Below are positions 20,501 through 30,753 of a DNA stretch of 40,183 bases, piece by piece (within the stretch, counting starts at the first letter, position 1; every line of letters starts with the position of its first letter). This DNA comes from Butyriboletus loyo (lineage: Eukaryota; Basidiomycota; Agaricomycetes; Boletales; Boletaceae). The translations under genes were made by a program, and so were the position numbers. The stretch is taken from NCBI GenBank assembly GCA_038093515.1, contig JBBPSI010000219.1, forward strand, positions 1 through 40,183. The letters are read 5' to 3'. The notes under the pieces were generated by a model. That model did not search any database. It was not told the DNA's origin and saw only the letters and a program-made list of their open reading frames with translations.

Positions 20501-21632
20501 AGGACACCTGCAACTGATCCCAATAGTGATCCTGGAGGGTCATGAGCAACCCACCCAGTCTGAGGCAACAGGACATAACTTACTGGGACAAGATGGGGAA
20601 ATATGCTGGAAGTGATCCTGCAGAGCTTACTATAATAGTTGCTTGCAGATGTGCCACATTCAAGATTATCTCTGATGAAGTCATCTAATACAGAGAATGT
20701 GAAGGCAGTCCTGGGGGTATTTATTGTAGATGGGAAAAGCCTTTCCTGGAGGAGATGGATGTGAGGCTCCATGGATTGTGGACATGCACAGTAGTTGAAG
20801 GAGATGAAATGTATTCCAGTGACATCTACAACTGTGATGTAGTTGGATCCTGGTGGATGCTGAAAATAGGTGGGAAGGTCTCTGGAGGGTTCATCCTCCC
20901 ATTCCCCATCATCCATGGGGAGTAGAAGGATATCCACAATATCTGCAGCAGGCCTGCCAATTGGGCAAGAATATCTGCCATGGCTGGGATGAAGCTCCAA
21001 GCCAGCCTGTGGTCATTAGCAGGTGAGGCAGAAACAGCGGAGATGATACTCACAAGGCAGAGCAATGAGGTTTCAAAGAATGACCTAGTCCACTATTTGA
21101 TTCTATGGAATGGAAGTTGGGAGTGTCTGGTTCTGCAGCAGTGAGTGCAATACAGAGGTTGTCCAAAGCAATTGGTGCATCTATATATGCCATCTCCCTC
21201 ACACATAGAGCATTTCCTTGGGTCTGGAGGGGCATCCATATCCAGCAGGATCTGCAGATATTGATCTTTATGATTAACCCACTGGCGGAGATAATCATTC
21301 TGGGTCTGTTAAAAGTGAGGGGACATAAAGATCTACATGAAATGGGAACCAAACCTTGGTAGGGAGCCTGTGCCTTGATATGAACTCAAATTCCTCAATC
21401 CCTACATTGAATTCCATGTTGCTTTCAGAAAAGGGGGCAATTGGGGTGGTGATGGATGTGGAGGTGGTAGCCTTTATCAGAGAAGAGATATGGTATGAGA
21501 TTTCTTTCTGGATGGTGTTTCTGTTTTATGCTTTATGGGAAGCAAAGAGCTTTTGGAGCCTCTAGTGGATTGCTTTGTATTCCAAGTGACCCAAGTGATC
21601 TTCTTGGGAACTTTGACTGGTCTCCCTTTCAT
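17582..21632 (-). pseudogene. KDZ transposase with CxC2 cysteine cluster, decayed and split by a solo LTR
   Basis: It should catalyse excision and integration of the element. The proposed start at 21632 has a basic N-terminus (MKGRPVKVPKK). A CxC2-type cysteine cluster lies at about 21240-21095 (KCSMCEGDGIYRCTNC ... CTHCCRTRHSQLPFHRI). Next come NYITVVDVTGIHFISFNYC and VLDDFIRDNLECGTSASNYY (about 20830-20630), MDGNFKAEHL (20270-20240), and CNNHWVVNQ and AAACVWHGCF (about 20070-19970). The core then has YDINCAYMKKL (about 19790), HVHGHQPQCFSQYA and GGEIIETLW (about 19620). The C-terminal region runs to 17582 with YRINWLHAKAACDWWNEE. The acidic residues of MDG, YDI and GEIIE are the likely catalytic set. 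Introns, TAG stops at 20217 and 21093, a frameshift near 21480, and solo LTR C show it is dead. Confidence 0.88.
18560..19044 (+). mobile_element. Solo LTR family C with GGGCC TSD
   Basis: The 485 bp copy runs from TGTTATGATTC to CAAGTGTAACA. It is flanked by GGGCC at 18555-18559 and 19045-19049. TGGTCCATGCAC at 18798 lies 24 bp before TATAAT at 18822, which sets the orientation. It interrupts the transposase between its HRQEIID/VARRSSAAANK region and its C-terminal region. Confidence 0.92.
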
Positions 21633-21962
21633 ATTGGCTGTGATTTGGTATCTAAGATGAAGTATTTACTCTGATCCACAAGGACTATTGTGAAGCTACT
21701 GTGCTATACTTGTGACCAACAGAATGTCATGACATGACATGACGTTTTGAGGGTTGGCTGTGTCAGCAAGGTGGCCTAGAGCCTTGGAACCGGCAGCTAT
21801 GATGTTCTAGATGGGATATATGTATTGAATTACCTAAAAAGACCACAGGGACAACAGTATGATATATGAGTGATGATGCTTCAGGATGGATAGTGTATTG
21901 AGGGGGAATGCAAGGGACTGTGTGCAACACTAAGAATTCCATCCACCACATCCAAGGTTGAA
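21633..21962. promoter_or_regulatory. Divergent promoter region between transposase and HMG-like gene
   Basis: The 330 bp separate the two proposed start codons (21632 minus, 21963 plus). The stretch includes the direct repeat CATGACATGACATGAC at about 21728-21743. I see no clear TATA box. Shared control of transposase and accessory gene is an inference from the arrangement. Confidence 0.4.
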
Positions 21963-23855
21963 ATGTCTACCAGCAGTAATGATGAACATTCAGTAATCTA
22001 CAAGTCCTTTGAGGAGGACAATTTACTGCAGGTCCAGGAGAACTCAAGCACATCAGAGAGCATTTCATCCAATTCCAATAGTGAAGTGGAGGGTAGGAAG
22101 GATCCCAGTGGGGCTGAGGGTGTGCCGCTCCCTCTCCCGCATGCAAGGTTTTCCAGGGAAGAGCTGCAAATCCTCACCAATGTGAAGGCTCAGTGGATGA
22201 GCAAGAAGAGGAGTGTGCAGACATGTCTGTTCACCTCAATATCCTGCCAGCTCCATCAGCTTCCAAGCTTGAAGAATGTAGAGGGTGTAGAATGGATTGC
22301 CCATGAAAAGGTGAGTTGCTCAAGTCGGGCTTCCTAGCCCTTTGCTCAACATTTTGTTAGGCATATAAAAGCTGGCTGTACAACCAATGTCGTGGTGGGG
22401 CAAATCATAGTTGCATCAAAGTCAGCCGATCATGGCAGGCAAAATCAGTAATTCAAGAGCTCCAAAAAGACGAAATAAACAACCTTATCAAAGGCAGCTA
22501 TGGGAAGGCAATGGGGTCCATGGGTGCCCTATCAGTATATCAGAAGGCTGTTGGTGATGTTATGAAGGGGCTAACAGAAGAGGAGTTGGCAGAGGTGGAA
22601 GTGACTCCAGCAGAATGGAATTTAGAGTGGGGCCCACCAGACAAGGTTAAAGCAAGGTGAGTCATACCCACTTCAACCTGCATTCAGGGGAGCTGAGTAC
22701 AGTCTAGGAATGCCACCAGATATGGGGGCACTGTCTTTCAGGAATTTGCACAGGAAATGTGGTGGGCATGTGGAATGAGGGTGGTATTGCTGGCAGGATG
22801 GAAGAATGAGAAGGGTCAGATGGTAACAACTGTGTATTTCACAGAAAACCATCTCCCTGCCTATATATGCTGAGGCATCTCAGCAGGGACTTTAATAAAG
22901 AGATCCACAGCAGAGAAGAGTTCACCCATATCAAGAAGGTCACCTCCAACTTGAAGGAGTTCATTGCTGTCAACTTCAATATTGTTGAGGATTTGCCCAA
23001 GGATGATGCCTCAGATGATGAGCCAAAGGAGAGGTGAATGAAGGTGCAGCAGGCAATGTCTCTGCCATAACCTGTGATGTTGGGTCTGCTTAGATCAGGC
23101 CCTTGGAGTCCACCTCCAGAGGGACTCTGCAGTCAATGGTCTGCAGGTTCCTCACTTATCATTACCATAAGCAAACCTCCTCATATATTATTAACCATTC
23201 CTTGATGATCCTTAGGAAGGGCCTGTGGGCATCCATGTGCACATGCACCATTCAAGAGGTTTCCAGTGCATGTGCATATGCTCATCTCTGCTGAACACTT
23301 CCCTCTTAACTTTGAATTCCCTGATGATCCCAGCCATATGAGGGTGGTGGATATTCTATGCCTCCTGAAATTCATCTGTGAGCACCAGGTGAACCATCCA
23401 GGAGACATCTTCCACTTTCACCATTGGCTGAATGATGCTGGGGAGCTGGAGGAGGCTGTGGCAGAGGATGGCTTGGAGGACAGTAGAGAGCAGTGGGGAG
23501 GACCCTCCAGGGCTGTTCAAAATGCTGGTGAAGGGGTGCGGAAGGCCTGCCATACCACCCAGCCCTCTTCCAGGGCTCTGGAGGATGATGGAGCAGACCA
23601 TGGGTGCGATGAGGAGCCACCCATAGTGGTGGTGGTGGCACCCCAGCAAATTCCTGAAGACCATCTCCACAGGACCAGGAGAGGAGGGGAAATGACCTGC
23701 CAATATGATGATGACAGGGAGAATAGTGTAACAAAAGCAACAACCAGTGATGCTAGGCTGAATACAATGTCACAGGCAGTTCCACTACTGTTGCAGGACT
23801 ACACAAAGTCCTGGCAAGTATAAGACAAGGAGCTTCAAGCTTAATCCTCAACTGT

Positions 23856-24353
23856 TGTTATAATTGTATCTCTTATAACCATCTTTTGTGTTTGGACTTT
23901 GTCATATTTCTCTTTCAAAGGTCACATGACTTAGCGCACATGATCGTGGGATTATACATGTGACCACAGGCTGACTAAGCATATGACGTCACGGTCCAGA
24001 CTGGCCCAGACTCTATGACGTCACACCTCATGTATTTAATCTCTGTTTGCTTCCCTTCTTTTTGATCACCATCAACTTCTATTTCTCATCATCGTCAACC
24101 CATGACTCTTCTCGTATATACATGTATAGTAACTAGTCTGATGCACTGCTTGGTCTGTGCGTGTTCCCTTGTAATATAAAAGGGCTCATGGTTGCAGCTA
24201 GGATTCCCTAGCTTTAACCACTTGTCTTATTCGCTGGCAACAGTTGAGAGATTAAGGTCTGAGCTATCCTCATTACACTTGCCAGTTATTGTGTTTAGCT
24301 GTGACAGTTGCGGAACCCCGTGTGCCACTTGATAACTCTGTTGTCTCGTAACA
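23856..24353 (+). repeat. 5' LTR of element D1
   Basis: 498 bp, TGTTATAATTG ... TCTCGTAACA. TGGTCTGTGC at 24151 lies 24 bp before TATAAA at 24175. Confidence 0.95.
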
Positions 24354-24966
24354 CTTGGTTAAAGCTTCTGATACACACCCGGTTCCCAGGGCAGGGATAG
24401 ACTCTAGTATGCTTCCGCTTGAAGGAGCAGTTATCTCACTGAAGAGAAATCCTGGTGCTCAGGGATAAGAGCCATCACTGCGTGTTCAGTAGTTTTCATT
24501 TTCTGATTGCCCCCGCACCTTTAGGGGATCCCCTTGGAAGGGACAATTTTGTGTCTTGGAGTAGCACCTGTAAAATTCATTCTCAGATGCTCCCTTTGGA
24601 GTTGTTAGTCCATGTCAGGGTCGAGCCTGATTTGCGAAGTGCGACTTAGGGACCCCCAAATCCCTTTGGCTGAGCAATTATCCGAGTAGTCCCTGTGGTA
24701 ACACAGGAGGTAGAAGAAAAAACCCTTCATCATCATTTGTCAAATAGTAGTAAAAAAGTTTTTACCTGTATCGGTTCATTACCGAACCAGACTTCGTCGG
24801 AGATACTACCTCTGTTTGAAAAAATATTTCCTTCATTCTACTTGCTGTAGAATTCCCCAGAGTTCCTTTGGAAGATAGGGGACAGTAAGGAAAACTATAG
24901 TTTGTAGCTTTTGTTTTTTGCCGAAGAAAACCGGTCTTTGCCGAAGAAAAAATAAAATATTTGCCG
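24354..24966 (+). other. Leader of element D1 (primer-binding region)
   Basis: It begins CTTGGTTAAAGCTTCTG directly after the LTR. A primer-binding site would start at TGG, two bases in, but I cannot assign the tRNA. The near repeat TTTGCCGAAGAAAA occurs twice at about 24918-24950, just before the first reading frame. No other gene is seen. Confidence 0.5.
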
Positions 24967-25206
24967 ATGAACACTTTGGAAATCACAATCCTTGCATCAA
25001 TCGCTGTCTACATCTTTTTTGTCACAATCCTCTTTTTTGGCCTAAAAATCTTTATGGCCATCATCACCAAACAAGAACAACCTTACACCATCACCCTCTC
25101 GTTTAACAAACACAAATTTACCACCAAGCTTTCCGTTCCCACTGATCAAAACCCTCAGGGTGACAGTGAATTTTCTGATCACGAGTGGGATCAACCAACC
25201 TGGTAA
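24967..25206 (+). CDS. Small single-span membrane protein upstream of gag
   Basis: ATG at 24967 gives 79 residues. A strongly hydrophobic segment (about residues 3-33, including ILASIAVYIFFVTILFFGL) is followed by a Lys-containing stretch and an acidic C-terminus (DSEFSDHEWDQPTW). It lies between the leader and gag, 55 bp before the gag ATG, and has no stop or frameshift although pol is broken. I do not know such a protein as a standard part of fungal Ty3 elements. It could be a chance frame, but the length of the hydrophobic run and its position make it worth noting. It is too short to be an envelope protein. Confidence 0.4.
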   Translation: MNTLEITILASIAVYIFFVTILFFGLKIFMAIITKQEQPYTITLSFNKHKFTTKLSVPTDQNPQGDSEFSDHEWDQPTW

Positions 25207-25260
25207 TTAAATCTGGGTTCAGAAACATCGGAGGATTTCCCGGTAGATGACGAGAAGAGA

Positions 25261-26460
25261 ATGTCAGATCCAGGGCCTTCCCACACTCCACATGCCCCTG
25301 CCCCAGGATTCGATGACCAAACCCTGCACGCCCTCTTCGCGCAGTGGTTGGAAAAAGATCAGCAAGGAGGAATTTCAAAGAAGGTTGCTGACCCAGGAGA
25401 ATGGGATGGCGATCAGGAAAAATTCCACCACTGGTGGACCTCCCTCAAGGTCTGGGTCTCCGTTAACACATGGAAGACTGACAAACTCCGTACTGTGGCA
25501 GTTCTTAGCCACATTAAGGGAAAAGGCCAAGACTTTTCTCAAATTCTCTTAGAAGACTACGTCACCGACGAGGAAAGATACATCGACCCCAAAGATAGAC
25601 CTAGGGGAAAAAAGGGAGATCTGGCATGGCCCGAATGGGACACCCTTCAGGACACCATATGGAGCCACTTCCAGATAGACGTCTTAGCACATCAGGCGTT
25701 AATCAAATTAACAGCCCTTACCCAGGGGCAACAACAAATCAATGTGTTCCTCAAGAGGTTCAAAGTCCTCTATCATCAATCTGAGTGCAAGCCAAAGCAC
25801 GCGCTCGAACTCATCAAATGTGCTGTAAAGTACGAAATCTACAAGCAGGTTTGCTTGTCTGTTGACAAAGAGACGTTAACAGATTTCTCCCTGCTTACGG
25901 AGGAAATTTGGAGGATGGGCCGTGTCTTCGAGCAGATGCAGGCCAAAAGAGGAAACAGGCAGACTTGTCAGTGGCGGCCTTACGCTCAGCAGCCGCAACG
26001 GAGTTACCCAGCTCCTAAAGGACCTCCTCCCGGCTATACCGCTGTCAGGACTCAACCAGGGTGTGGCGCCCCGATGGATCTTAGCGCCCAGCAACCAGGT
26101 CCCAAAACTAGGACTTGCTTTGGCTGTGGTAACATTGGGCATATCCGCCCCAATTGTCCCCAGAACCCTAACCGTCGGGATAAAGCTGGTTCCAACGCTC
26201 GCCCGAAAGTATGGCAGAAATGGATCCAGCAAGCTGACGGGACATACATACAAGGCTGGGTTCCAGTCAACACCGCGGAGGTAACCCCTCCAAATAATTT
26301 GCATCAGTCAAGGCTGTTACCAGCACCACCTGTGGTTGGAGCACCACAACAAGGAGAAACCTCCCAGCGTGCCGCATACATGGGAGAAGAAGCTAGAGCT
26401 TATTGGGCAGATACATTCGCCTGTGAGGCAAAGGAAAAGGCCACACGGTCTTTAAAATAG
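25261..26460 (+). CDS. Gag of Ty3/gypsy element D1, intact
   Basis: 399 residues, ATG 25261 to TAG 26458-26460. The N-terminal half has the helical retrotransposon Gag domain (about residues 20-225; YVTDEERYIDPKDR and FLKRFKVLYHQSECKPKHA are visible). The C-terminal part is Pro/Gln-rich with one knuckle, CFGCGNIGHIRPNC (CX2CX4HX4C, 26115-26156). It forms the particle that packages element RNA. It is free of stops, unlike pol, so the copy lost function recently. Confidence 0.92.
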   Translation: MSDPGPSHTPHAPAPGFDDQTLHALFAQWLEKDQQGGISKKVADPGEWDGDQEKFHHWWTSLKVWVSVNTWKTDKLRTVAVLSHIKGKGQDFSQILLEDYVTDEERYIDPKDRPRGKKGDLAWPEWDTLQDTIWSHFQIDVLAHQALIKLTALTQGQQQINVFLKRFKVLYHQSECKPKHALELIKCAVKYEIYKQVCLSVDKETLTDFSLLTEEIWRMGRVFEQMQAKRGNRQTCQWRPYAQQPQRSYPAPKGPPPGYTAVRTQPGCGAPMDLSAQQPGPKTRTCFGCGNIGHIRPNCPQNPNRRDKAGSNARPKVWQKWIQQADGTYIQGWVPVNTAEVTPPNNLHQSRLLPAPPVVGAPQQGETSQRAAYMGEEARAYWADTFACEAKEKATRSLK

Positions 26461-26815
26461 AGAAGTCGCTTAGTGCAGGGGTGTCTAAGGGACGGAACAA
26501 TATTTCTTCTTCTTTTCAAAATTCTTTCTCTTCACTATGTACATTTTTGGACTCTAACGTAGATGGAAATGAACTTTTAGATAAGGAACCTGAGTTGTCG
26601 ATTAGCTCGGTGTTTACGAATTCATCTTCGGATGTAAGCGTAGATCTTCCCGGGTTGATTGATTGTGAAGGGGATGATGACTCTCTCCCATGTATAACAA
26701 ATATCTTGGGAGCTCAGTGCCGGGAAAGAGCGTGCTTAATTCTCTTTTGAGACAAATGAACACGTGATCTTCGCTTTCTTCCTCTTCTAATTATAAAGCC
26801 CCTACAAAATCTTCT
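26461..26815 (+). other. Gag-pol spacer of element D1
   Basis: A third-frame stretch at 26481-26750 (90 codons, Ser/Asp-rich, with SISSVFTNSSSDVSVDLPG) is open but not recognisable. It could be the N-terminal extension of the protease read by frameshift, or non-coding. Pol proper is in another frame from about 26816. Confidence 0.4.
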
Positions 26816-29800
26816 TTGATGTTCGGTGGTGATTATTCCCCGGTGGTGAAAATCACTTACCAGTCAAACGCTACTTGGCGAACTCGTTCGCTTAAGGCTT
26901 TGCTGGATACAGGAGCAGTTAACACCTTCATCGACAAAAACTATTGCGATACACGCAAAATTGATTTGATTCTGTTGTCAAACTCCATGGAGGTTATCAA
27001 TGCCAACAGCTCTAAAGGAGCAATAGGTCGCATTATGCACAAAGCTTCCCTATTTATGGAAATTGATGGACATTACGAAGCCATTGAGGCTTACGTTTCT
27101 CTTCTTGGTTCTCATCAAATGATTATTGGCTACGATTGGTTCGCACGCCATAATCCAGACATTGATTGGCGTTTCAAATCTATTTCTTTCAATCATTGTT
27201 CCCCTTATTGTAAAGTTATCACAGATTCTATTTCTTCATTGAACCTTACTTCTTGCTGTACTATAGAGCCCGGAGTTGCTGAAAAGGTACCCGCGGTATT
27301 TCACGATTACTTAGATGTGTTCTCCAAGGACGAGGCAGCAAGAATGCCTGAGCAGAAACCTTGGGATCACGCAATAGATCTCAAGCCCGATTTCGTACCA
27401 AAAAAGGGCCGCATCATTCCCATGTCCGATGAAGAACAGGATCAAATCAGGAGTTTCATGGAAAAAGAACTAAAAAAGGGTTACATAAGACCATCATAAG
27501 ACCATCCAAGTCACCACAGACGGCCCCCGTGTTCTTTATTCCCAAGAAAACAGGAGACAAGCGATTGGTCACAGACTATCGGTATTTAAACAATGGAACC
27601 ATTAAAAACAGTTACCCGTTACCCCTTATCCCGCAGTTGATCGATAGGCTTAAAGGTGCTGATATCTTTACTGCGTTGGATCTCCAATGGGGATTTAATA
27701 ATATCTGTATTAAGGAAGGAGATGAGTGGAAAGCCATGTTTGTTACGCCAATTGGGGCTTATGAACCCACCGTCATGTACTTTGGGCTTACCAACTCTCT
27801 GCCCACCTTCCAAAATATGATGAACGACATCTTCAACGACATGTATGCATGCGTCATTATTTATATCGATGACGTTATGATATTCACAAAAGGGAAAACA
27901 AGGGCAGAGCATGAGGAAAAAGTAAAGGAAGTACTCCAACACCTTCGAGAAAATGATCTATATGTAAAACCAGAAAAATGTGTATTCTCTTCGGACAAAG
28001 TGGACTTTCTAGGTATGACAGTTTCCAGGAACGGTGTTGAAATGCAGTCGAAGAAGACAGATGCCATCTGAGACTGGCCAATGCCCTCGCATCTGAAGCA
28101 GGTTCAAGCATTCCTGGGACTATGGAACTATTATCGGAGATTCATCAAGGGCTTTTTGGAGATTGCCCGACCCCTCAATAACTTAACTAAAAAAGATACT
28201 CCTTTCAAATGGGGTAACAATGAACAAATGGCATTTGACACGCTGAAGAAGAAGTTTCACACAGTGCCCTTATTAGCCTACCCAGATCATGACAAGGAGA
28301 TGTGGGTAGAAACGGACGCTTCGGATATAGCAGTGGGCACTGTCCTTTCCGTAAAGGCAGTGGATGACCTTTGGCGGCCCTGCGCATTCCTTTCCCACTC
28401 TTTCGACTCTGCAGAATGGAATTATCCGATTTACAATAAAGAACTGCTGGCAGTAATACACGCCTTGGAAGAATGGCGACATTATTTAATCGGCAGGGAA
28501 GGGTTCGAGATCTGGATAGATCATAAGAACCTTGAGTACTGGAAGAAGCCGCAAACGCTGTCAGGAAGACAAGCATGATGGCATGTGCTTCTCCAGGAAT
28601 TCAATTATTTATTCGTTTACAAACCTGGCTCAACCAATGGCAGAGCAGATGCATTATCGCGTCGAGCAGACCACAGTGAAGCCGTTACGGACCATAATAC
28701 CAACATTACGGTACTTCCACCGAACCTTTTCCTTAATAAAGTTTCTCTTTCTTCTTCCTTTTACGATACCTTACAAAAAGAATCTGAAAAACAAAAACAA
28801 AAAGAAATACCAGGATTTTATTACAATACAGAACAATCTGTATTTATTAACGAAAAGAAAAAGGTCTTCGTGCCTAAGGCACTTAGGATACAATTACTTA
28901 ACATCTGCCACAATTCACCGATAGCCGGACATTCGGGTCAGGCCTGGACGGCTCATCTACTCACATGGCATTTCACATGGCCCAGTGTTACAAAGGACAT
29001 TAAAAATTATGTAGATAGCTGTCAAGCATGCACCCTCACGAAGGGTAAGCAAAAAGCACTGGCAGGAAAACTGTTACCACTTCCCACAGCTAGTCATCCA
29101 TGGGAAGACATTTCCGTTGATTTTGTTACTGGACTTCCTTCTTCGAACGGCTTCAATGCCATTTGTACGATAGTGGATCGCTTCTCCAAGGAAGTCGTTT
29201 ACGTCCCTTGTAAGATGACTACCTCTTCCAAGGAGCTAGCTGTTATTTTTAGAGACAATGTTTGGTGTGTTCATGGACTTCCTTGTACTATAGTTTCAGA
29301 TTGTGGACCTCAGTTTGTATCGGACTTTACCACAGAGCTTTGCAAGCTTCTCGGCATTTCCCAGAAGATCTCTACGGCGTACCATCCGCAATCTGATGGT
29401 CAAACCGAACGGATAAACAGGGAGATGGAACAATATTTATGTACCTACATGGCTAAAAAACAAGAAACGTGGGCTGATTGGATAAAGATCACCCAGTTTA
29501 ACCATAACAATTCTCTTACCACTGCCACGGGTACCATTCCATTCTCTATCACACGTAATTATTATCCTAGAGTCGGGTTTGAAAAGACTTCCAACACGCT
29601 AGCCGGAGATTTCACATGCAGTGCTGGGAAAGCACATGCCGAGGTTAAAGAAGCATTGGAAGAAGCTCGCAAGCGCATGGCATTGCAGGCCGACAATAGA
29701 CGATCAGATGCGCCCAATTACAAAGTGGGAGATAGTGTGTGGCTCAGTACGGAGAATCTGAAGTTGCTGTACACTGCAAAAAAACTCACGCAGCGTTGGA

Positions 29801-30243
29801 TCGGTCCTTATCTGATCAAGGCACTCAAGCCGAATGCTGTCGAACTTCAGCTGCCAAGCAGCATGCGAATTCATCCCATAGTCAACATTTCTCGAGTAAA
29901 ACCCTACCGGGAAACCCTTCCAGGACAGCCTGTTCTGCGTCCAGACCCAGTCAATGTCACGGACGAAGGATACTTGGAATTCGAGGTTGATTACATTGTT
30001 GCCTCCCGGATGAAGCGTAGGAAGTTGGAGTATTTAGTGCACTGATGAAACAGATCGCACATGGGAACCAGTATCCAATCTGGGAAATTCACAGGACGTA
30101 ATCACAGATTATCACCATGCCCACCCTTCTGCCCCTTGCCCCCTTTGTGGCCTATCACTTTCTGAGTTTTCTTCGCTGTTTAAAGAGTACGGTCCTGAGC
30201 ACGGAACTCCTTATCAAGGAACTCGCTTGGAATACGAGTCCTA
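26816..30243 (+). pseudogene. Pol of element D1: protease, RT, RNase H, integrase, chromodomain; four lesions
   Basis: Domains in order are protease (ALLDTGAVNTFID, about 26900), reverse transcriptase (27380-28020; YIDD at 27862-27873), RNase H (VETDASDIAVG, about 28310; IDHKNLEYW), integrase zinc region (HNSPIAGHSGQ ... CQACTLTKG, 28910-29045), and integrase core (DISVDFVTGLP, SDCGPQFVSDF, DGQTERINREME). A C-terminal chromodomain-like segment (LEYLVH ... TWEPVSNLG) ends at TAG 30241-30243, next to the polypurine tract. Lesions are an 11 bp tandem duplication at 27485-27506 that shifts the frame, TGA at 28069 and 28576 where family members have Arg (CGA to TGA), and a small deletion after 30041 in the chromodomain. 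Catalytic residues of RT and integrase are still present. Confidence 0.93.
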
Positions 30244-30255
30244 GGGGGGGGGAAG

Positions 30256-30753
30256 TGTTATAATTGTATCTCTTATAACCATCTTTTGCATTTGGACTTC
30301 GTCATATTTCTCTTTCAAAGGTCACATGACTTAGTGCACGTGATTGTGGGATTATACATGTGACCACAGGCTGACTAAGCATATGACATCATGGTCCAGA
30401 CTGGCCCAGACTCTATGACGTCACACCTCATGTATTTAATCTCTGTTTGCTTCCCTTCTTTTTGATCACCATCAACTTCTATTTCTCATCATCGTCAACC
30501 CGTGACTCTTCTCGTATATACATGTATAGTAACTAGTCTGATGCACTGCTTGGTCTGTGCGTGTTCCCTTGTAATATAAAAGGGCTCATGGTTGCAGCTA
30601 GGATTCCCTAGCTTTAACCACTTGTCTTATTCGCTGGCAACAGTTGAGAGATTAAGGTCTGAGCTATCCTCATTACACTTGCCAGTTATTGTGTTTAGCT
30701 GCAACAGTTGTGGAACCCCGTGTGCCACTTGATAACTCCATTGTCTCGTAACA
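30256..30753 (+). repeat. 3' LTR of element D1
   Basis: 498 bp, preceded by the G-rich purine tract at 30243-30255 and followed by the ACTGT TSD. It differs from the 5' LTR only at 11 sites that fit former CpG dinucleotides. Confidence 0.95.

Larger units (their letters stand above)
23856..30753 (+). mobile_element. Full-length Ty3/gypsy element D1 (chromodomain type), ACTGT TSD
   Basis: The 6898 bp element has two 498 bp LTRs and ACTGT on both sides (23851-23855 and 30754-30758). The order is 5' LTR, leader, a small membrane-protein frame, gag, pol, polypurine tract, 3' LTR. LTRs differ at 14 bases (about 97% identity). It landed inside LTR D0 of its own family. Gag is open, and pol has four lesions. 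Confidence 0.95.

Noticed and set aside
24967..25206. Envelope-like gene in element D1
   Set aside because: Far too short, single hydrophobic segment, and placed before gag instead of after pol; listed only as an unknown small frame.
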